DNA of 64,000 nt from Ruegeria sp. YS9 (GTDB lineage Bacteria > Pseudomonadota > Alphaproteobacteria > Rhodobacterales > Rhodobacteraceae), in NCBI RefSeq assembly GCF_024628725.1, contig NZ_CP102409.1, positions 2,901,001 to 2,965,000 on the forward strand, read 5' to 3'. Positions 1 through 7,661 of the stretch are shown here, in pieces. The translations under genes were made by a program, and so were the position numbers. Each line of letters begins with the position of its first letter. Position 1 is the stretch's first letter. A model generated the notes under the pieces. It saw only the letters and a program-made list of their open reading frames with translations. It made no database searches and was not told where the DNA came from.

Positions 1-639
1 ATCGAGATCGGCCTGGCCCGTCCGACCTATGACAAAAATCGCATTTGCCCTTTGTTAGAGATGAAAATTGACAAGATCGACGCAGGCTATGGCATCGACA
101 TGCTGCGGCTTGAGGCGATCCAGACGGAACCCATCCATGCCCGCACCATCGCCGGTCATGCCGAAGCGCGCCGCGTAGCCCGCAACCGGCTTGAGGGCAA
201 TACAGCCGTGGATGATCTTACGGCCAAGCTGGGCGCGCGGGTGGGGCTGGATGCGATCACGCGGCGGCACCCGGCGGCCTCGCACATCCCCGAGAAAACG
301 GCGCAGACGCTGGCGGCGGCCTGGTCGGAACCCGCGCGCGACTGGCCTGCCCCGCCGCGCCCCCGCCCCTTGCAGATGTGGCAGCCCGAACCCGTGATGG
401 CGCCGGAAACCCCGAATGTGCCCTGCACCTTTCGCTGGCGTGGGCGCGACTGGCAACTGGCGCAGGCCACCGGCCCGGAACGTATCGCGCCGGAATGGTG
501 GCTGGATGACCCCAACTGGCGCAGCGGGGTGCGCGATTACTGGGTTGTGGTGACAGAACAGGGGGAACGCCTGTGGTTGTTCTACGGGCACGGAGGCACG
601 ATGTCCGCAGGCTGGTTCTGTCAGGGACAGTTTTGTTAG
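1..639 (+). CDS. imuB: ImuB-like Y-family DNA polymerase homologue, C-terminal part
   Basis: The reading frame is open from base 1, so only the last 212 residues are seen. The tail (ERIAPEWWLDD, RDYWVV, LWLFY, GGWFCQG-like end AGWFCQGQF) is the typical C-terminus of ImuB, the catalytically inactive Y-family protein of the ImuA-ImuB-DnaE2 SOS mutasome, which recruits the error-prone polymerase DnaE2 and the beta clamp. The polymerase core lies outside the window. No dnaE2 follows: the next gene is convergent, 3 bp away. Identification rests on the C-terminal domain only. Confidence 0.8.
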   Translation: MEIGLARPTYDKNRICPLLEMKIDKIDAGYGIDMLRLEAIQTEPIHARTIAGHAEARRVARNRLEGNTAVDDLTAKLGARVGLDAITRRHPAASHIPEKTAQTLAAAWSEPARDWPAPPRPRPLQMWQPEPVMAPETPNVPCTFRWRGRDWQLAQATGPERIAPEWWLDDPNWRSGVRDYWVVVTEQGERLWLFYGHGGTMSAGWFCQGQFC

Positions 640-642
640 AGT

Positions 643-1368
643 CTATTTCCCACGATAAACCAGCAGGTCCGGCAGGTAGTCAATCAGACGAATGAACCAG
701 GAAAACGGTGCCGGAAAATCCGTACGGAAACGGCGGCGAGACATTGCCTTGACCACGCGATCCGCCGCATCCGCGGGCGTCATCAACATCGGCATCTTGA
801 AGCTGTTCTTTTCGGTCAGTCGGGTCTTGATGAAGCCGGGATTGACGATACGCACTGTCACGCCAGTACCCGCCAGATCATGCCGCATCGTCTCGGCCAG
901 CGAAATCAGCGCGGCCTTGCTGGCGCCATACCCGATTGCGTTGGGCAACCCGTGATACCCGGCCAGTGACCCGATCAAAGTAACCTCTCCCTGGCCTGCC
1001 CGGACAAAGCCCGGAACGGTTTCACCCAGAACCCGCAGCGCACCCAGATAGTTCACATCGCTCATCCTGAGGGACGCTTCGGTGTCCCATTCGGCCGAAC
1101 GCATGGGGTCATAAGCCCCGGCATTGTAAACCAGCCCATCGACATGCCCCGCCTCGGCAACAGCCGAACGAACAGAGTCTAAATCGGTTACATCGCACCG
1201 GATCGCGCGCGCATCCGGCAATTCTGAACACATCTCGGACAACCGCTCCAAATTGCGCGCCGACAGGATCAGGGACGCACCCTTCCGGCCAAGCGCCTGC
1301 GCCAAAGCGCGGCCCAGACCTTCGCTTGCGCCGATGATCCAAATGGTTTTCCCGTCAAAGCTGCTCAT
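643..1368 (-). CDS. Short-chain dehydrogenase/reductase (SDR)
   Basis: A 241-residue classical SDR, probably a cytoplasmic NAD(P)H-dependent oxidoreductase. The N-terminal cofactor loop is GASEGLGRA, followed by NAG (near residue 87), the catalytic Ser in GSLAG and the Tyr/Lys pair in YGASK. It is transcribed away from the flavin oxidoreductase cluster; the shared upstream region has one sigma-E-like promoter facing each way. In Rhodobacter an SDR (RSP1087) belongs to the sigma-E singlet-oxygen cluster, so this gene probably serves the same lipid-modification pathway; the substrate is unknown. The tail after residue 200 is basic and hydrophobic, possibly for membrane contact. Confidence 0.85.
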   Translation of the reverse strand: MSSFDGKTIWIIGASEGLGRALAQALGRKGASLILSARNLERLSEMCSELPDARAIRCDVTDLDSVRSAVAEAGHVDGLVYNAGAYDPMRSAEWDTEASLRMSDVNYLGALRVLGETVPGFVRAGQGEVTLIGSLAGYHGLPNAIGYGASKAALISLAETMRHDLAGTGVTVRIVNPGFIKTRLTEKNSFKMPMLMTPADAADRVVKAMSRRRFRTDFPAPFSWFIRLIDYLPDLLVYRGK

Positions 1369-1398
1369 GTGTGGGCCGATTCAGTTGTGTGTCACAAT

Positions 1399-1426
1399 AA
1401 TACGGCCTCGCATCCGCGTTGGATCA
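1399..1426 (-). promoter_or_regulatory. Sigma-E (RpoE/ChrR)-type promoter of the SDR gene
   Basis: Read on the minus strand, TGATCC (1426-1421) is followed after exactly 18 nt by TATT (1402-1399), about 30 nt upstream of the SDR start codon. Rhodobacter RpoE promoters have TGATCC-N18-TA(A/T)N. The same arrangement faces the opposite gene 75 bp away, which makes chance unlikely. Confidence 0.6.
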
Positions 1427-1501
1427 AAACGGTGGCGCAAGTCACGAAGCTCAAACCAGAAGTCACGAGGTAGTGCATCTGTTAAAAACTTCCAATCGGA
1501 T

Positions 1502-1529
1502 TGATCCACTTGTGCCTACCCTGCGTATC
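1502..1529 (+). promoter_or_regulatory. Sigma-E (RpoE/ChrR)-type promoter of the flavin oxidoreductase operon
   Basis: TGATCC (1502-1507), an 18-nt spacer, then TATC (1526-1529), about 30 nt before the ATG at 1561. It matches the Rhodobacter RpoE/ChrR singlet-oxygen consensus in the -35 element and spacing; the last -10 base deviates. It pairs with the divergent promoter at 1399-1426. Confidence 0.6.
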
Positions 1530-1560
1530 TTCTTGTAAAACGTCACATAAAGAGGCTGGA

Positions 1561-2892
1561 ATGTTCGACGAAACCCGGGACGTACGGAAAAAGATCGCGA
1601 TTGTAGGCGCAGGCATTTCGGGTCTCTCCGCCGCTTACTATCTTTCAGAAAACAACGACGTGACAGTCTATGAGGCCGAACCTCGGCTTGGTGGCCATGC
1701 CCGCACGGTGATGGCCGGAAAGAACGGGGATCAACCGGTCGATACGGGCTTCATCGTCTTCAACTATGCGACATATCCCTACCTGACCCGGCTGTTTGAT
1801 GAGCTGGGCGTGCCCGTGATCGAAAGCGAGATGAGCTTTGGCGCGACAATCGACAATGGCCGCATTGAATACGGGTTGAACAATCTGCGCACACTGACCG
1901 CTCAAAAGCGCAATCTGGCGCGTCCGGCTTACTATAAAATGATCGCTGATATTCTGCGGTTTGGCAAAGAAGCCCCAGAAGCCGCCAAGGACGATGACAC
2001 CACGATTGGCGAATTGGTGGACCAGCTGCGGCTGGGTCACTGGTTCCGGCACAATTATCTGATGCCGATGTGCGGTGCCATCTGGTCTACGCCGGTCGAG
2101 TTCGTGGATCAGTTCCCCGCACGCTCTTTGGTGCAGTTTTTCCGCAATCACGCCTTGCTGGCAAGCGGTCGTGCAAACCAGCATCAATGGTACACGGTCA
2201 AAGGCGGCAGCATAGAGTATGTCCGCCGGATAGACGCGGCCCTTCGTGCGCGGGGGGCAGAAATACGTCTGGCCAGCCCTGTTCAGAATGTATCCCGTGA
2301 CGAGATGGGCGTCACCATCCACAGCCAGGGCGCCGTGGATCAGTTCGATGAAATCATCCTGGCCACCCATTCGGACCAGTCGCTTGCCATTTTGGGTGAT
2401 GGCGCGACCCCCGCGGAAGCCGCTGCATTGGGCGCAATCCGCTACCAGCCCAATACGGCCATATTGCATTGTGACCCAGGTCAGATGCCAAAGCGGCGCG
2501 CCTGTTGGTCAAGCTGGACCTATCGTTCGCAAGCCGGAGATGTGGGGGTAACCTACTGGATGAACCGGCTTCAGAACATTCCGGACAGTGACCCGCTGTT
2601 TGTAACGCTGAACGCTTCATCAGAAATTCCCGCGGAAAAGATCTTTGACCAGGTCGAATTTGCCCATCCGGTCTTCGACAAGGCCGCCCTGAAGGCGCAG
2701 GGGCAAATCCGCGAGATGCAGGGACAGAACCGAACTTGGTTTGCCGGTGCTTACAACCGGCACGGATTTCACGAAGACGGGATAGCCAGCGCGATGCATG
2801 TCGTTGCTCGAATAAATGGCGCCCCGCAAACCATCGGAGCTGAAAATGGCATTCCTGGGAAAGACCCGGCCCTATCTGTTGCCGCTGAATAA
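1561..2892 (+). CDS. NAD/FAD-dependent oxidoreductase (flavin amine oxidase-like)
   Basis: 443 residues from the ATG at 1561, preceded by AGAGGCTGGA; an upstream TTG extension would run through the promoter. The N-terminus has a Rossmann FAD motif (IVGAGISGLSAAYYL), an E-A-E ribose-binding end, and a GGHARTV loop typical of flavin amine oxidase/phytoene desaturase-like proteins. In Rhodobacter sphaeroides a protein of this kind (RSP1091, from memory) sits in the sigma-E regulon linked to singlet-oxygen response and furan fatty acids. First gene of a five-gene overlapping operon. The DUF1365 and cyclopropane-synthase-like genes often found alongside are absent here. Confidence 0.85.
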   Translation: MFDETRDVRKKIAIVGAGISGLSAAYYLSENNDVTVYEAEPRLGGHARTVMAGKNGDQPVDTGFIVFNYATYPYLTRLFDELGVPVIESEMSFGATIDNGRIEYGLNNLRTLTAQKRNLARPAYYKMIADILRFGKEAPEAAKDDDTTIGELVDQLRLGHWFRHNYLMPMCGAIWSTPVEFVDQFPARSLVQFFRNHALLASGRANQHQWYTVKGGSIEYVRRIDAALRARGAEIRLASPVQNVSRDEMGVTIHSQGAVDQFDEIILATHSDQSLAILGDGATPAEAAALGAIRYQPNTAILHCDPGQMPKRRACWSSWTYRSQAGDVGVTYWMNRLQNIPDSDPLFVTLNASSEIPAEKIFDQVEFAHPVFDKAALKAQGQIREMQGQNRTWFAGAYNRHGFHEDGIASAMHVVARINGAPQTIGAENGIPGKDPALSVAAE

Positions 2893-3391
2893 GGCGATAT
2901 GGCGCACAGCGTTTCTTGCACTTTCCTTGCTGATCCCCAATGGGCTGGTCGCGTCACCGGTCACGGAAGAACTGAACGATGCCCAACTGCGCGGAACCGC
3001 GACGTTCCGCTATCTGGGTTTGCCAATCTATGACGCCAAACTCTACACGCCCAAAGGTGCGCCGTTCAGTTGGAGCGAAGATATCGCCCTGCAACTGACC
3101 TATCGCAAGAACATCAAGAAGAAAGCGCTGGTCAACTCGACACTTGACGAGATGGACCGCATCGGCCGTTCAGCACCCGTTCGCGACCAACTGAACCGGT
3201 GTTTCAAAGCCGTGGCAAAAGGGGACAGTTATCTGGCGGTTTCTGATGGTCCCGACAAGGTCAGTTTCTGGCTGAACGGGCAAAAGACCTGCACCATGGC
3301 GTATCCGGGCATCAAGCGCAGTTTCATGTCCGTGTTCCTGGGAGACAACACGCGGTCCGCGTCTTTCACGCGCAGGCTACAGGGGCGGTGA
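2846..3391 (+). CDS. Chalcone isomerase-like secreted protein
   Basis: 181 residues; the ATG at 2846 is preferred because GGAG lies 6 nt upstream, although an in-frame ATG at 2816 exists. A basic then hydrophobic stretch (residues 12-36, LNKAIWRTAFLALSLLIP) looks like a signal peptide or anchor. The remainder (LRGTATFRYLGLPIYDAKLYTP, LTYRKNIKKK) matches the bacterial chalcone-isomerase-like family, whose plant relatives bind fatty acids. It overlaps the upstream gene by 47 bp and abuts the MFS gene, so it is translationally coupled. A lipid-binding role in the envelope is inferred, not shown. Confidence 0.75.
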   Translation: MAFLGKTRPYLLPLNKAIWRTAFLALSLLIPNGLVASPVTEELNDAQLRGTATFRYLGLPIYDAKLYTPKGAPFSWSEDIALQLTYRKNIKKKALVNSTLDEMDRIGRSAPVRDQLNRCFKAVAKGDSYLAVSDGPDKVSFWLNGQKTCTMAYPGIKRSFMSVFLGDNTRSASFTRRLQGR

Positions 3392-4614
3392 TGCTCTATC
3401 CCCGGGTCAGTCTCTATGCGTTGATGCTCGCTGCGGCGGGTATCCCGCTTTATATCCACTTGCCGCGCTTTGCAGCCGTGAACCTGGGTATTGGCCTTGG
3501 GGTCATTGGTACGGTGCTGCTGGTGATCCGTTTGGTGGATCTGGTGCAGGATCCGCTGATCGGTTGGGCAATCGACCGATGGCCCGGCGGCCAGCTTGCA
3601 TTTGCGGCGATGGCGGCTTTGGGGCTGGCGATCGGGTTTCCCCTGCTTTTCAATCTGCCGCAGGGTGCCAGCGTGCCGGAACTGGTCGCGATCCTGATCT
3701 TGCTGTTCTCGGCGTACAGCCTGGGAACCATTCTTCTATATGGTCGCAGCGCAACTCTGGCGAAGCGAACCGATCCGAAAGAGCTGATGACACTGGCCGC
3801 CTATCGTGAAGGCGGGCAGTTGACCGGGGTGGTCATCGCAGCCAGCGCTCCGGCCCTGTTGGTTGCTTTCGGGGCACACTCCCAAGGCTACCCCGCATTC
3901 GGAGCGTTTCTGGGGCTGCTCTCCGTTCTGACCCTGATACTAACAATCCCGATCTGGCGGCGCAGACCGATCACCGGATCAGGCCTGTCCTTTGCAGGTC
4001 TGGGTCAGGCCGGTGGCTTGCGCCTTCTTGCGCTGGCTTTGGTCAACAGCCTCCCGGTTGCCATAACCTCCACCCTGTTTCTGTTTTTTGTGGAAGACCG
4101 GCTGCAACTGCCGGGCAAGGCGGGTCCTTTGTTGATCCTGTTCTTCCTGAGCGCAGGCGCGAGCGTCCCGCTCTGGGCAAAGCTCAGCAACAAAATTGGC
4201 CCGAAACAGACTCTGATTATCGCCATGCCGCTCTCGATCGCCGGCTTTATCGGCGCCGCCACACTGAGTGCAGGAAATCTTGCGGGGTTTGCAATGATCT
4301 GTCTCGCCTCGGGCGCGGCGCTGGGCGCGGATATGGTCGTGTTGCCGGCCATGTTCTCGATCGTCCTTACCCGGGCCGGGCTGAACGCATCAGCTGCGTT
4401 TGGCATCTGGTCCTTCGCTGGCAAACTGGGCCTCGCCCTGGCTGCCTTTTTCACTCTGCCGCTGCTGGAACGCAGCGGTTTCACCCCCGGTCAAACCAAT
4501 TCCGCACAGGCGCTGGATACACTCAATCTTGCCTATGCTGTGCTGCCCTGCATCCTGAAAGTCGGAGCGTTCGGGATGGTGTTGACCCTGCCCACCGAGG
4601 TCACAAGCAAATGA
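3391..4614 (+). CDS. MFS transporter (glycoside-pentoside-hexuronide type)
   Basis: 407 residues with about 12 hydrophobic segments. The motif VDLVQDPLIGWAIDR (residues 47-61) is the D-x-x-x-D-P signature of the MelB/GPH symporter subfamily. It starts at an ATG overlapping the stop of the previous gene (TGATG); a GTG one codon earlier is an alternative. The next ATG overlaps its own stop (ATGA). A transporter of this family (RSP1089) occurs in the Rhodobacter sigma-E cluster, so it probably moves a lipid-related or polyhydroxylated molecule. The real substrate cannot be read from sequence. Confidence 0.8.
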   Translation: MLYPRVSLYALMLAAAGIPLYIHLPRFAAVNLGIGLGVIGTVLLVIRLVDLVQDPLIGWAIDRWPGGQLAFAAMAALGLAIGFPLLFNLPQGASVPELVAILILLFSAYSLGTILLYGRSATLAKRTDPKELMTLAAYREGGQLTGVVIAASAPALLVAFGAHSQGYPAFGAFLGLLSVLTLILTIPIWRRRPITGSGLSFAGLGQAGGLRLLALALVNSLPVAITSTLFLFFVEDRLQLPGKAGPLLILFFLSAGASVPLWAKLSNKIGPKQTLIIAMPLSIAGFIGAATLSAGNLAGFAMICLASGAALGADMVVLPAMFSIVLTRAGLNASAAFGIWSFAGKLGLALAAFFTLPLLERSGFTPGQTNSAQALDTLNLAYAVLPCILKVGAFGMVLTLPTEVTSK

Positions 4615-5228
4615 ATGCTTTCACCGTCATCCTTCTGGTCCTTCTGACCGCTGTCTTCATCCGTGCAAGGCTGCTGAGCTTTCGCGCGCAATCGCCGTCC
4701 GATTACAGTGGCACCGGGCCAGATTTTTCCCTGAAAAAGCACCTGAACGGAGAGATCTTGTCCGAGGGCCTGATCTATGGCCCCAACGGCAAAATGTCGA
4801 ACAGCTTTGTCGCGCGCATGTCCGGCGAATGGCAAGGCAACTCGGGCACGCTGACCGAATACTTCACCTATTCCAACGGAAAACAGATGACCCGCAAATG
4901 GTACCTGACGCTGGGAACCGGCAACACGTTCACGGCAATGGCGGATGATATCGTGGGCGAAGGTCGGGGCATCATCTCGGGGTCCACGGTGAAACTGACC
5001 TATCGTATCATTCTGCCAGATGACGCTGGTGGACATACGCTGGACGTCACCGATTGGATGTACCTGACAGAAACCGGCGTCATCATGAACCGGTCCGAGA
5101 TGCGCAAGTTTGGCGTCAAGGTCGCGGAACTGGTCGCCACGATGCGTGCAAACCCGAAATCAAAACCGATCCACGCGATTGGTTCGAACGGGTATGACGC
5201 GACTTCGGAAGGGAAGCCGTTGCAATGA
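4611..5228 (+). CDS. DUF3833 family protein, membrane-anchored
   Basis: 205 residues. The first ~20 residues (FTVILLVLLTAVFIRARLL) form a single membrane anchor without a lipobox cysteine. The DUF3833 domain follows: FSLKKHLNGEILSEG, MSGEWQGN, LTEYFTYSNG, ADDIVGEGRG, DVTDWMYL. Family proteins are predicted lipocalin-like beta barrels of unknown function. It overlaps the MFS gene by 4 bp and the second DUF3833 gene by 4 bp. Tandem copies suggest duplication and divergence of an envelope lipid-binding protein. Confidence 0.8.
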   Translation: MNAFTVILLVLLTAVFIRARLLSFRAQSPSDYSGTGPDFSLKKHLNGEILSEGLIYGPNGKMSNSFVARMSGEWQGNSGTLTEYFTYSNGKQMTRKWYLTLGTGNTFTAMADDIVGEGRGIISGSTVKLTYRIILPDDAGGHTLDVTDWMYLTETGVIMNRSEMRKFGVKVAELVATMRANPKSKPIHAIGSNGYDATSEGKPLQ

Positions 5229-5767
5229 TCACCTTTCGCTCTTTCATCGCCTGCGTCGCCATCACGAGTCTCGCGCTTCTGGCGGCCTGCTCCAGCAAAC
5301 CCAAAGTACCAAAAACATTTCTGTCGGACCGACAGTTGAACCTCGAGGAATTCTTCGACGGTAAAACCGTGGCCTACGGTCAGTTTCAGGATGTTCTGGG
5401 AAATATCCCCCGCAGATTCACAGTTGATATCGATGGGACATGGGACGGCGAAACCCTGACCCTGGTCGAAGACTTCGTCTACGACGATGGCGCGACGGAA
5501 CAACGCATCTGGACATTGACCAAAACCGGAGAGGATACATGGACCGGTACGGCGCCCGGCGTACTGGGCACCGCCAGCGGGATTGAACGCGGGGATACGT
5601 TCAACTGGAAATACAAGATCGACCTGCCGATCAAGGACGGGACCATGCGTGTCAAATTCGACGACTGGATGTGGCTGCTGGATGACGACCGTCTGCTGAA
5701 CCGCGCGTATGTCTCACGCTATGGCGTCCGTCTGGGTGAAGTCATCCTGTTCTTCGAGAAGAAATAG
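5225..5767 (+). CDS. DUF3833 family lipoprotein
   Basis: 180 residues. The N-terminus (ITSLALLAACSS) carries a lipobox with Cys near residue 22, so this copy is a lipoprotein, unlike its neighbour. The domain keeps the family blocks: LNLEEFFDGKTVAYG, DGTWDGE, LVEDFVYDDG, KFDDWMWLLDD, RYGVRLGE. Last gene of the sigma-E-type operon. Having a membrane-anchored and an outer-membrane-type form side by side would suit transfer of a ligand across the periplasm, which is inference. Confidence 0.8.
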   Translation: MITFRSFIACVAITSLALLAACSSKPKVPKTFLSDRQLNLEEFFDGKTVAYGQFQDVLGNIPRRFTVDIDGTWDGETLTLVEDFVYDDGATEQRIWTLTKTGEDTWTGTAPGVLGTASGIERGDTFNWKYKIDLPIKDGTMRVKFDDWMWLLDDDRLLNRAYVSRYGVRLGEVILFFEKK

Positions 5768-5796
5768 GGCCGCCAGGCCCGGTTTCATCACAACAG

Positions 5797-6021
5797 TCAG
5801 TAGAAAATAAACTCGTCCACCAATGCGGTCGTCGATCCCTTGACCTCACCGGCCGTGTTCGCCCTTGGCCCGTCCGAGGCTGCGCCCTCGGCGCGTTCGC
5901 CGCATTCGATTTTCAAACGCGCGCGTTCTATCTGCCCCCAGAGGAAAAACAGACCATCCCGTTTTCCCATGAGGCGCGCAGGAACCCTTGCCCGCAAAAC
6001 ACCTGTTTTCGGTTTTGGCAT
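5797..6021 (-). CDS. Small hypothetical protein (74 aa)
   Basis: ATG at 6021 preceded by AGAGAG and, further away, GGAGG. The product begins with a basic stretch (MPKPKTGVLRARVPARLMGKR), then FFLWGQIERARLKIECGER. No family was recognised. Support comes from the structured upstream region, where inverted repeats of GGAAAA/TTTTCC and ATTGTC/GACAAT sit 25-75 bp before the start. It could still be a chance frame; the adjoining 300 bp contain nothing else convincing. Confidence 0.35.
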   Translation of the reverse strand: MPKPKTGVLRARVPARLMGKRDGLFFLWGQIERARLKIECGERAEGAASDGPRANTAGEVKGSTTALVDEFIFY

Positions 6022-6043
6022 CTGCTCTCTTACTGCCTCCGGT

Positions 6044-6093
6044 GTTTTCCACCATTGTCGGAAAACGTAATGGTTTTTCCGAAAAAAGACAAT
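6044..6093. promoter_or_regulatory. Nested inverted repeats upstream of a small ORF
   Basis: GTTTTCC (6044-6050) and GGAAAAC (6060-6066) form an inverted repeat. ATTGTC (6054-6059) pairs with GACAAT (6088-6093), enclosing GGAAAA (6060-6065) and TTTTCC (6075-6080). These could be regulator half-sites, or the debris of an IS end. Confidence 0.35.
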
Positions 6094-6299
6094 TTTTTAT
6101 GGACAAAACGAGGTTTTCTACCATCCGTTGACAGGATGGGCTGGCAACTCTCGCATGACGGATATTCGCCGTCTTTACCTGCCTCATGGCAAGCCAGCAC
6201 CATCCCGCACGGATCAACGTCACCCAAACGGGCATTGCTGCAAACCGCTTTCCTTTGGCCTGACACTCTCTTTCCCAGCCAAGGTCAGGCGACGCGCAA

Positions 6300-6550
6300 C
6301 GTTTCGTTTCTGATCACAGCAACCAGGCTGTCGTCGTCGCGGTTGGGGGTCAGTTTGACGGCGCGGATGCCAGACGCGACCGCATACTCCGCAAGGCCAT
6401 TGGACCCGCAGAACGCCGTGCTTGCGGGCCTGCCACGCCCCTCAGCCAAGGACCGTGATCCCGGTGCTGTCCACTTTGCCGGAATGTTTCCATGTCTGTA
6501 TTGAAACCGGAAATGTCGCCAGCATTTCAGCGCCCAAGCGGGTAAAAAGT
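6300..6550 (-). pseudogene. Degraded IS5-family transposase fragment
   Basis: On the minus strand one frame reads GKVDSTGITVLG, stop, then GAWQARKHG: the region around the first catalytic Asp of IS5-type transposases (VDSTGI..GEGEWQARKHG). A second frame continues with SGIRAVKLTPNRDDD, resembling the following EIRAVEFTSS.DGD block. The in-frame stop and frame change show it is dead, and both ends are missing. It stops just before the cobalamin riboswitch. Confidence 0.55.
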
Positions 6551-6561
6551 ACGCTGCCATC

Positions 6562-6740
6562 GTGAGGTGCCGCTGTTTGATTCTCAGGCAGCGGAGAATT
6601 GGGAAGCCGGTGGAATTCCGGCACTGCCCCCGCAACGGTAAGGAAGGTCAGGTTCGACAATCAACCACTGGGACGAGGATCCCGGGAAGGTGTCGCAACC
6701 GTGTGCAAGCCCCTTTCAGGTCCGGAAACCAGCCTTGCAG
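6562..6740 (+). ncRNA. Cobalamin (B12) riboswitch without its gene
   Basis: The conserved core is plain: GGGAAGCCGGTGGAATTCCG (6601-6620), GCACTGCCCCCGCAACGGTAA (6621-6641), CCACTGGG..CCCGGGAAGG (6665-6690) and a closing GGTCCGGAAACCAGCC (6719-6734). A 5' stem (GCCGCTG/CAGGCAGCGG) precedes the core. This RNA binds adenosylcobalamin or a relative and normally represses a B12 synthesis/transport or B12-independent isoenzyme gene just downstream. Here an IS3 fragment begins about 50 bp after it and no such gene follows on the plus strand. Confidence 0.92.
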
Positions 6741-6785
6741 ATATGTCAAACCGCGGGTGGCGGTGGGGGCACGGGTTTCGGACGT

Positions 6786-6977
6786 GGTCCTCGCCCTTGA
6801 GGCCGTCCAGCACGATCCTGGTCTTCTCTTCGGCCGAATACTGTTTGCGTGTGGCACGGCGGATGTCATTGACAACCTTCTCGCCGTGGCTCTTGCGTGT
6901 TCCGGGTTTCTGTCTCATCTCCACTCCTTGGTGGGTACGATGTGCCAGAACCCCTCTCTTATCAAATCGACTTAAAC
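6786..6977 (-). pseudogene. IS3-family transposase OrfA fragment
   Basis: From an ATG near 6918 the minus strand reads MRQKPGTRKSHGEKVV, then RRATRKQYSAEEKTRIVLD and GLKGED, the HTH N-terminus of IS3-family OrfA. The match breaks off at GLKGED (about 6786), and the C-terminal half and OrfB are absent. The sequence TGTCCCATTGGCGCTGACG near 6977 may be the element's terminal repeat. A related OrfB fragment lies at 59944-60430. Confidence 0.75.
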
Positions 6978-7009
6978 TGTCCCATTGGCGCTGACGTCAC
7001 ACAAGCAGG

Positions 7010-7288
7010 GTGGAAAAACCGGAAAAGGACGCAGGAAACCAGTTCAAAGTCGTCGTCACTCAGGGCGAGTTCTTTGACAAGCACGGGAGCCCGATTTCGA
7101 CCGAAAACGGCTGGCCCCCCAATCTAAAAGAGGACGTTCATCGTGCCATAGTGAGCGTTTCGGATTCAGAGGAAACTGTCACTTTGCAACGGAGACAAGA
7201 CGAGTCGGGCGCTGAGTTCATGCGTCGCTTCGACCAGACAGGCATCGAGATAGGTAAGAAGGTTGGCACGACCGTTTGCCTGCCCTGA
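7010..7288 (+). CDS. Hypothetical protein, possibly truncated by IS debris
   Basis: 92 residues from a GTG (MEKPEKDAGNQFKVVV). Composition is polar and protein-like (GEFFDKHGSPIST, SVSDSEETVTLQRR, GIEIGKKVGTTVCLP) but no family was recognised. It starts directly after the IS3 remnant, so it may be the remainder of a longer gene or use a start created by the insertion. No clear ribosome binding site was found. Confidence 0.35.
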   Translation: MEKPEKDAGNQFKVVVTQGEFFDKHGSPISTENGWPPNLKEDVHRAIVSVSDSEETVTLQRRQDESGAEFMRRFDQTGIEIGKKVGTTVCLP

Positions 7289-7661
7289 GATGCCAAGTGG
7301 ACTTCATTGCATGTTTGAGCTTCGAGCCAGCCGGAGTCTGAGCGTGAAATGACTGATTAGGATCATATTGACCAGCGCTGGGCCTACCAAGAAAGGTACT
7401 GCCGCTCAGGTTCTAGCCCAAGGATTACTATTCGTGACAATCTCCTCTGGCTTGTGTCTCTTCGTTGCCATGCTGATCTTCGGTTTTCCCAAGCATAATG
7501 GCGGACCACTTCATTGGGAAAGGATCAGGCCAACTCATTTTGGCGTTTCAGTCGCGGCAATCATTTTACCGACTCAGCCCGATGACCGCACCTCCGTTGC
7601 TCAAACCCCAAATTTTGTCTGAAGAGTGCTGGCTTCAGGCATCTGGGGTCAACAGTCAAGG
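7289..7661. other. Gene-poor spacer
   Basis: No convincing gene. A plus-strand frame at 7368-7622 starts at TTG and holds one hydrophobic stretch (VLAQGLLFVTISSGLCLFVAMLI), but lacks a ribosome binding site and family features. It is left as unassigned. Confidence 0.5.

Noticed and set aside
7368..7622. 84-codon frame with one hydrophobic stretch
   Set aside because: TTG start, no ribosome binding site, no family match, and it lies in IS-scarred sequence.
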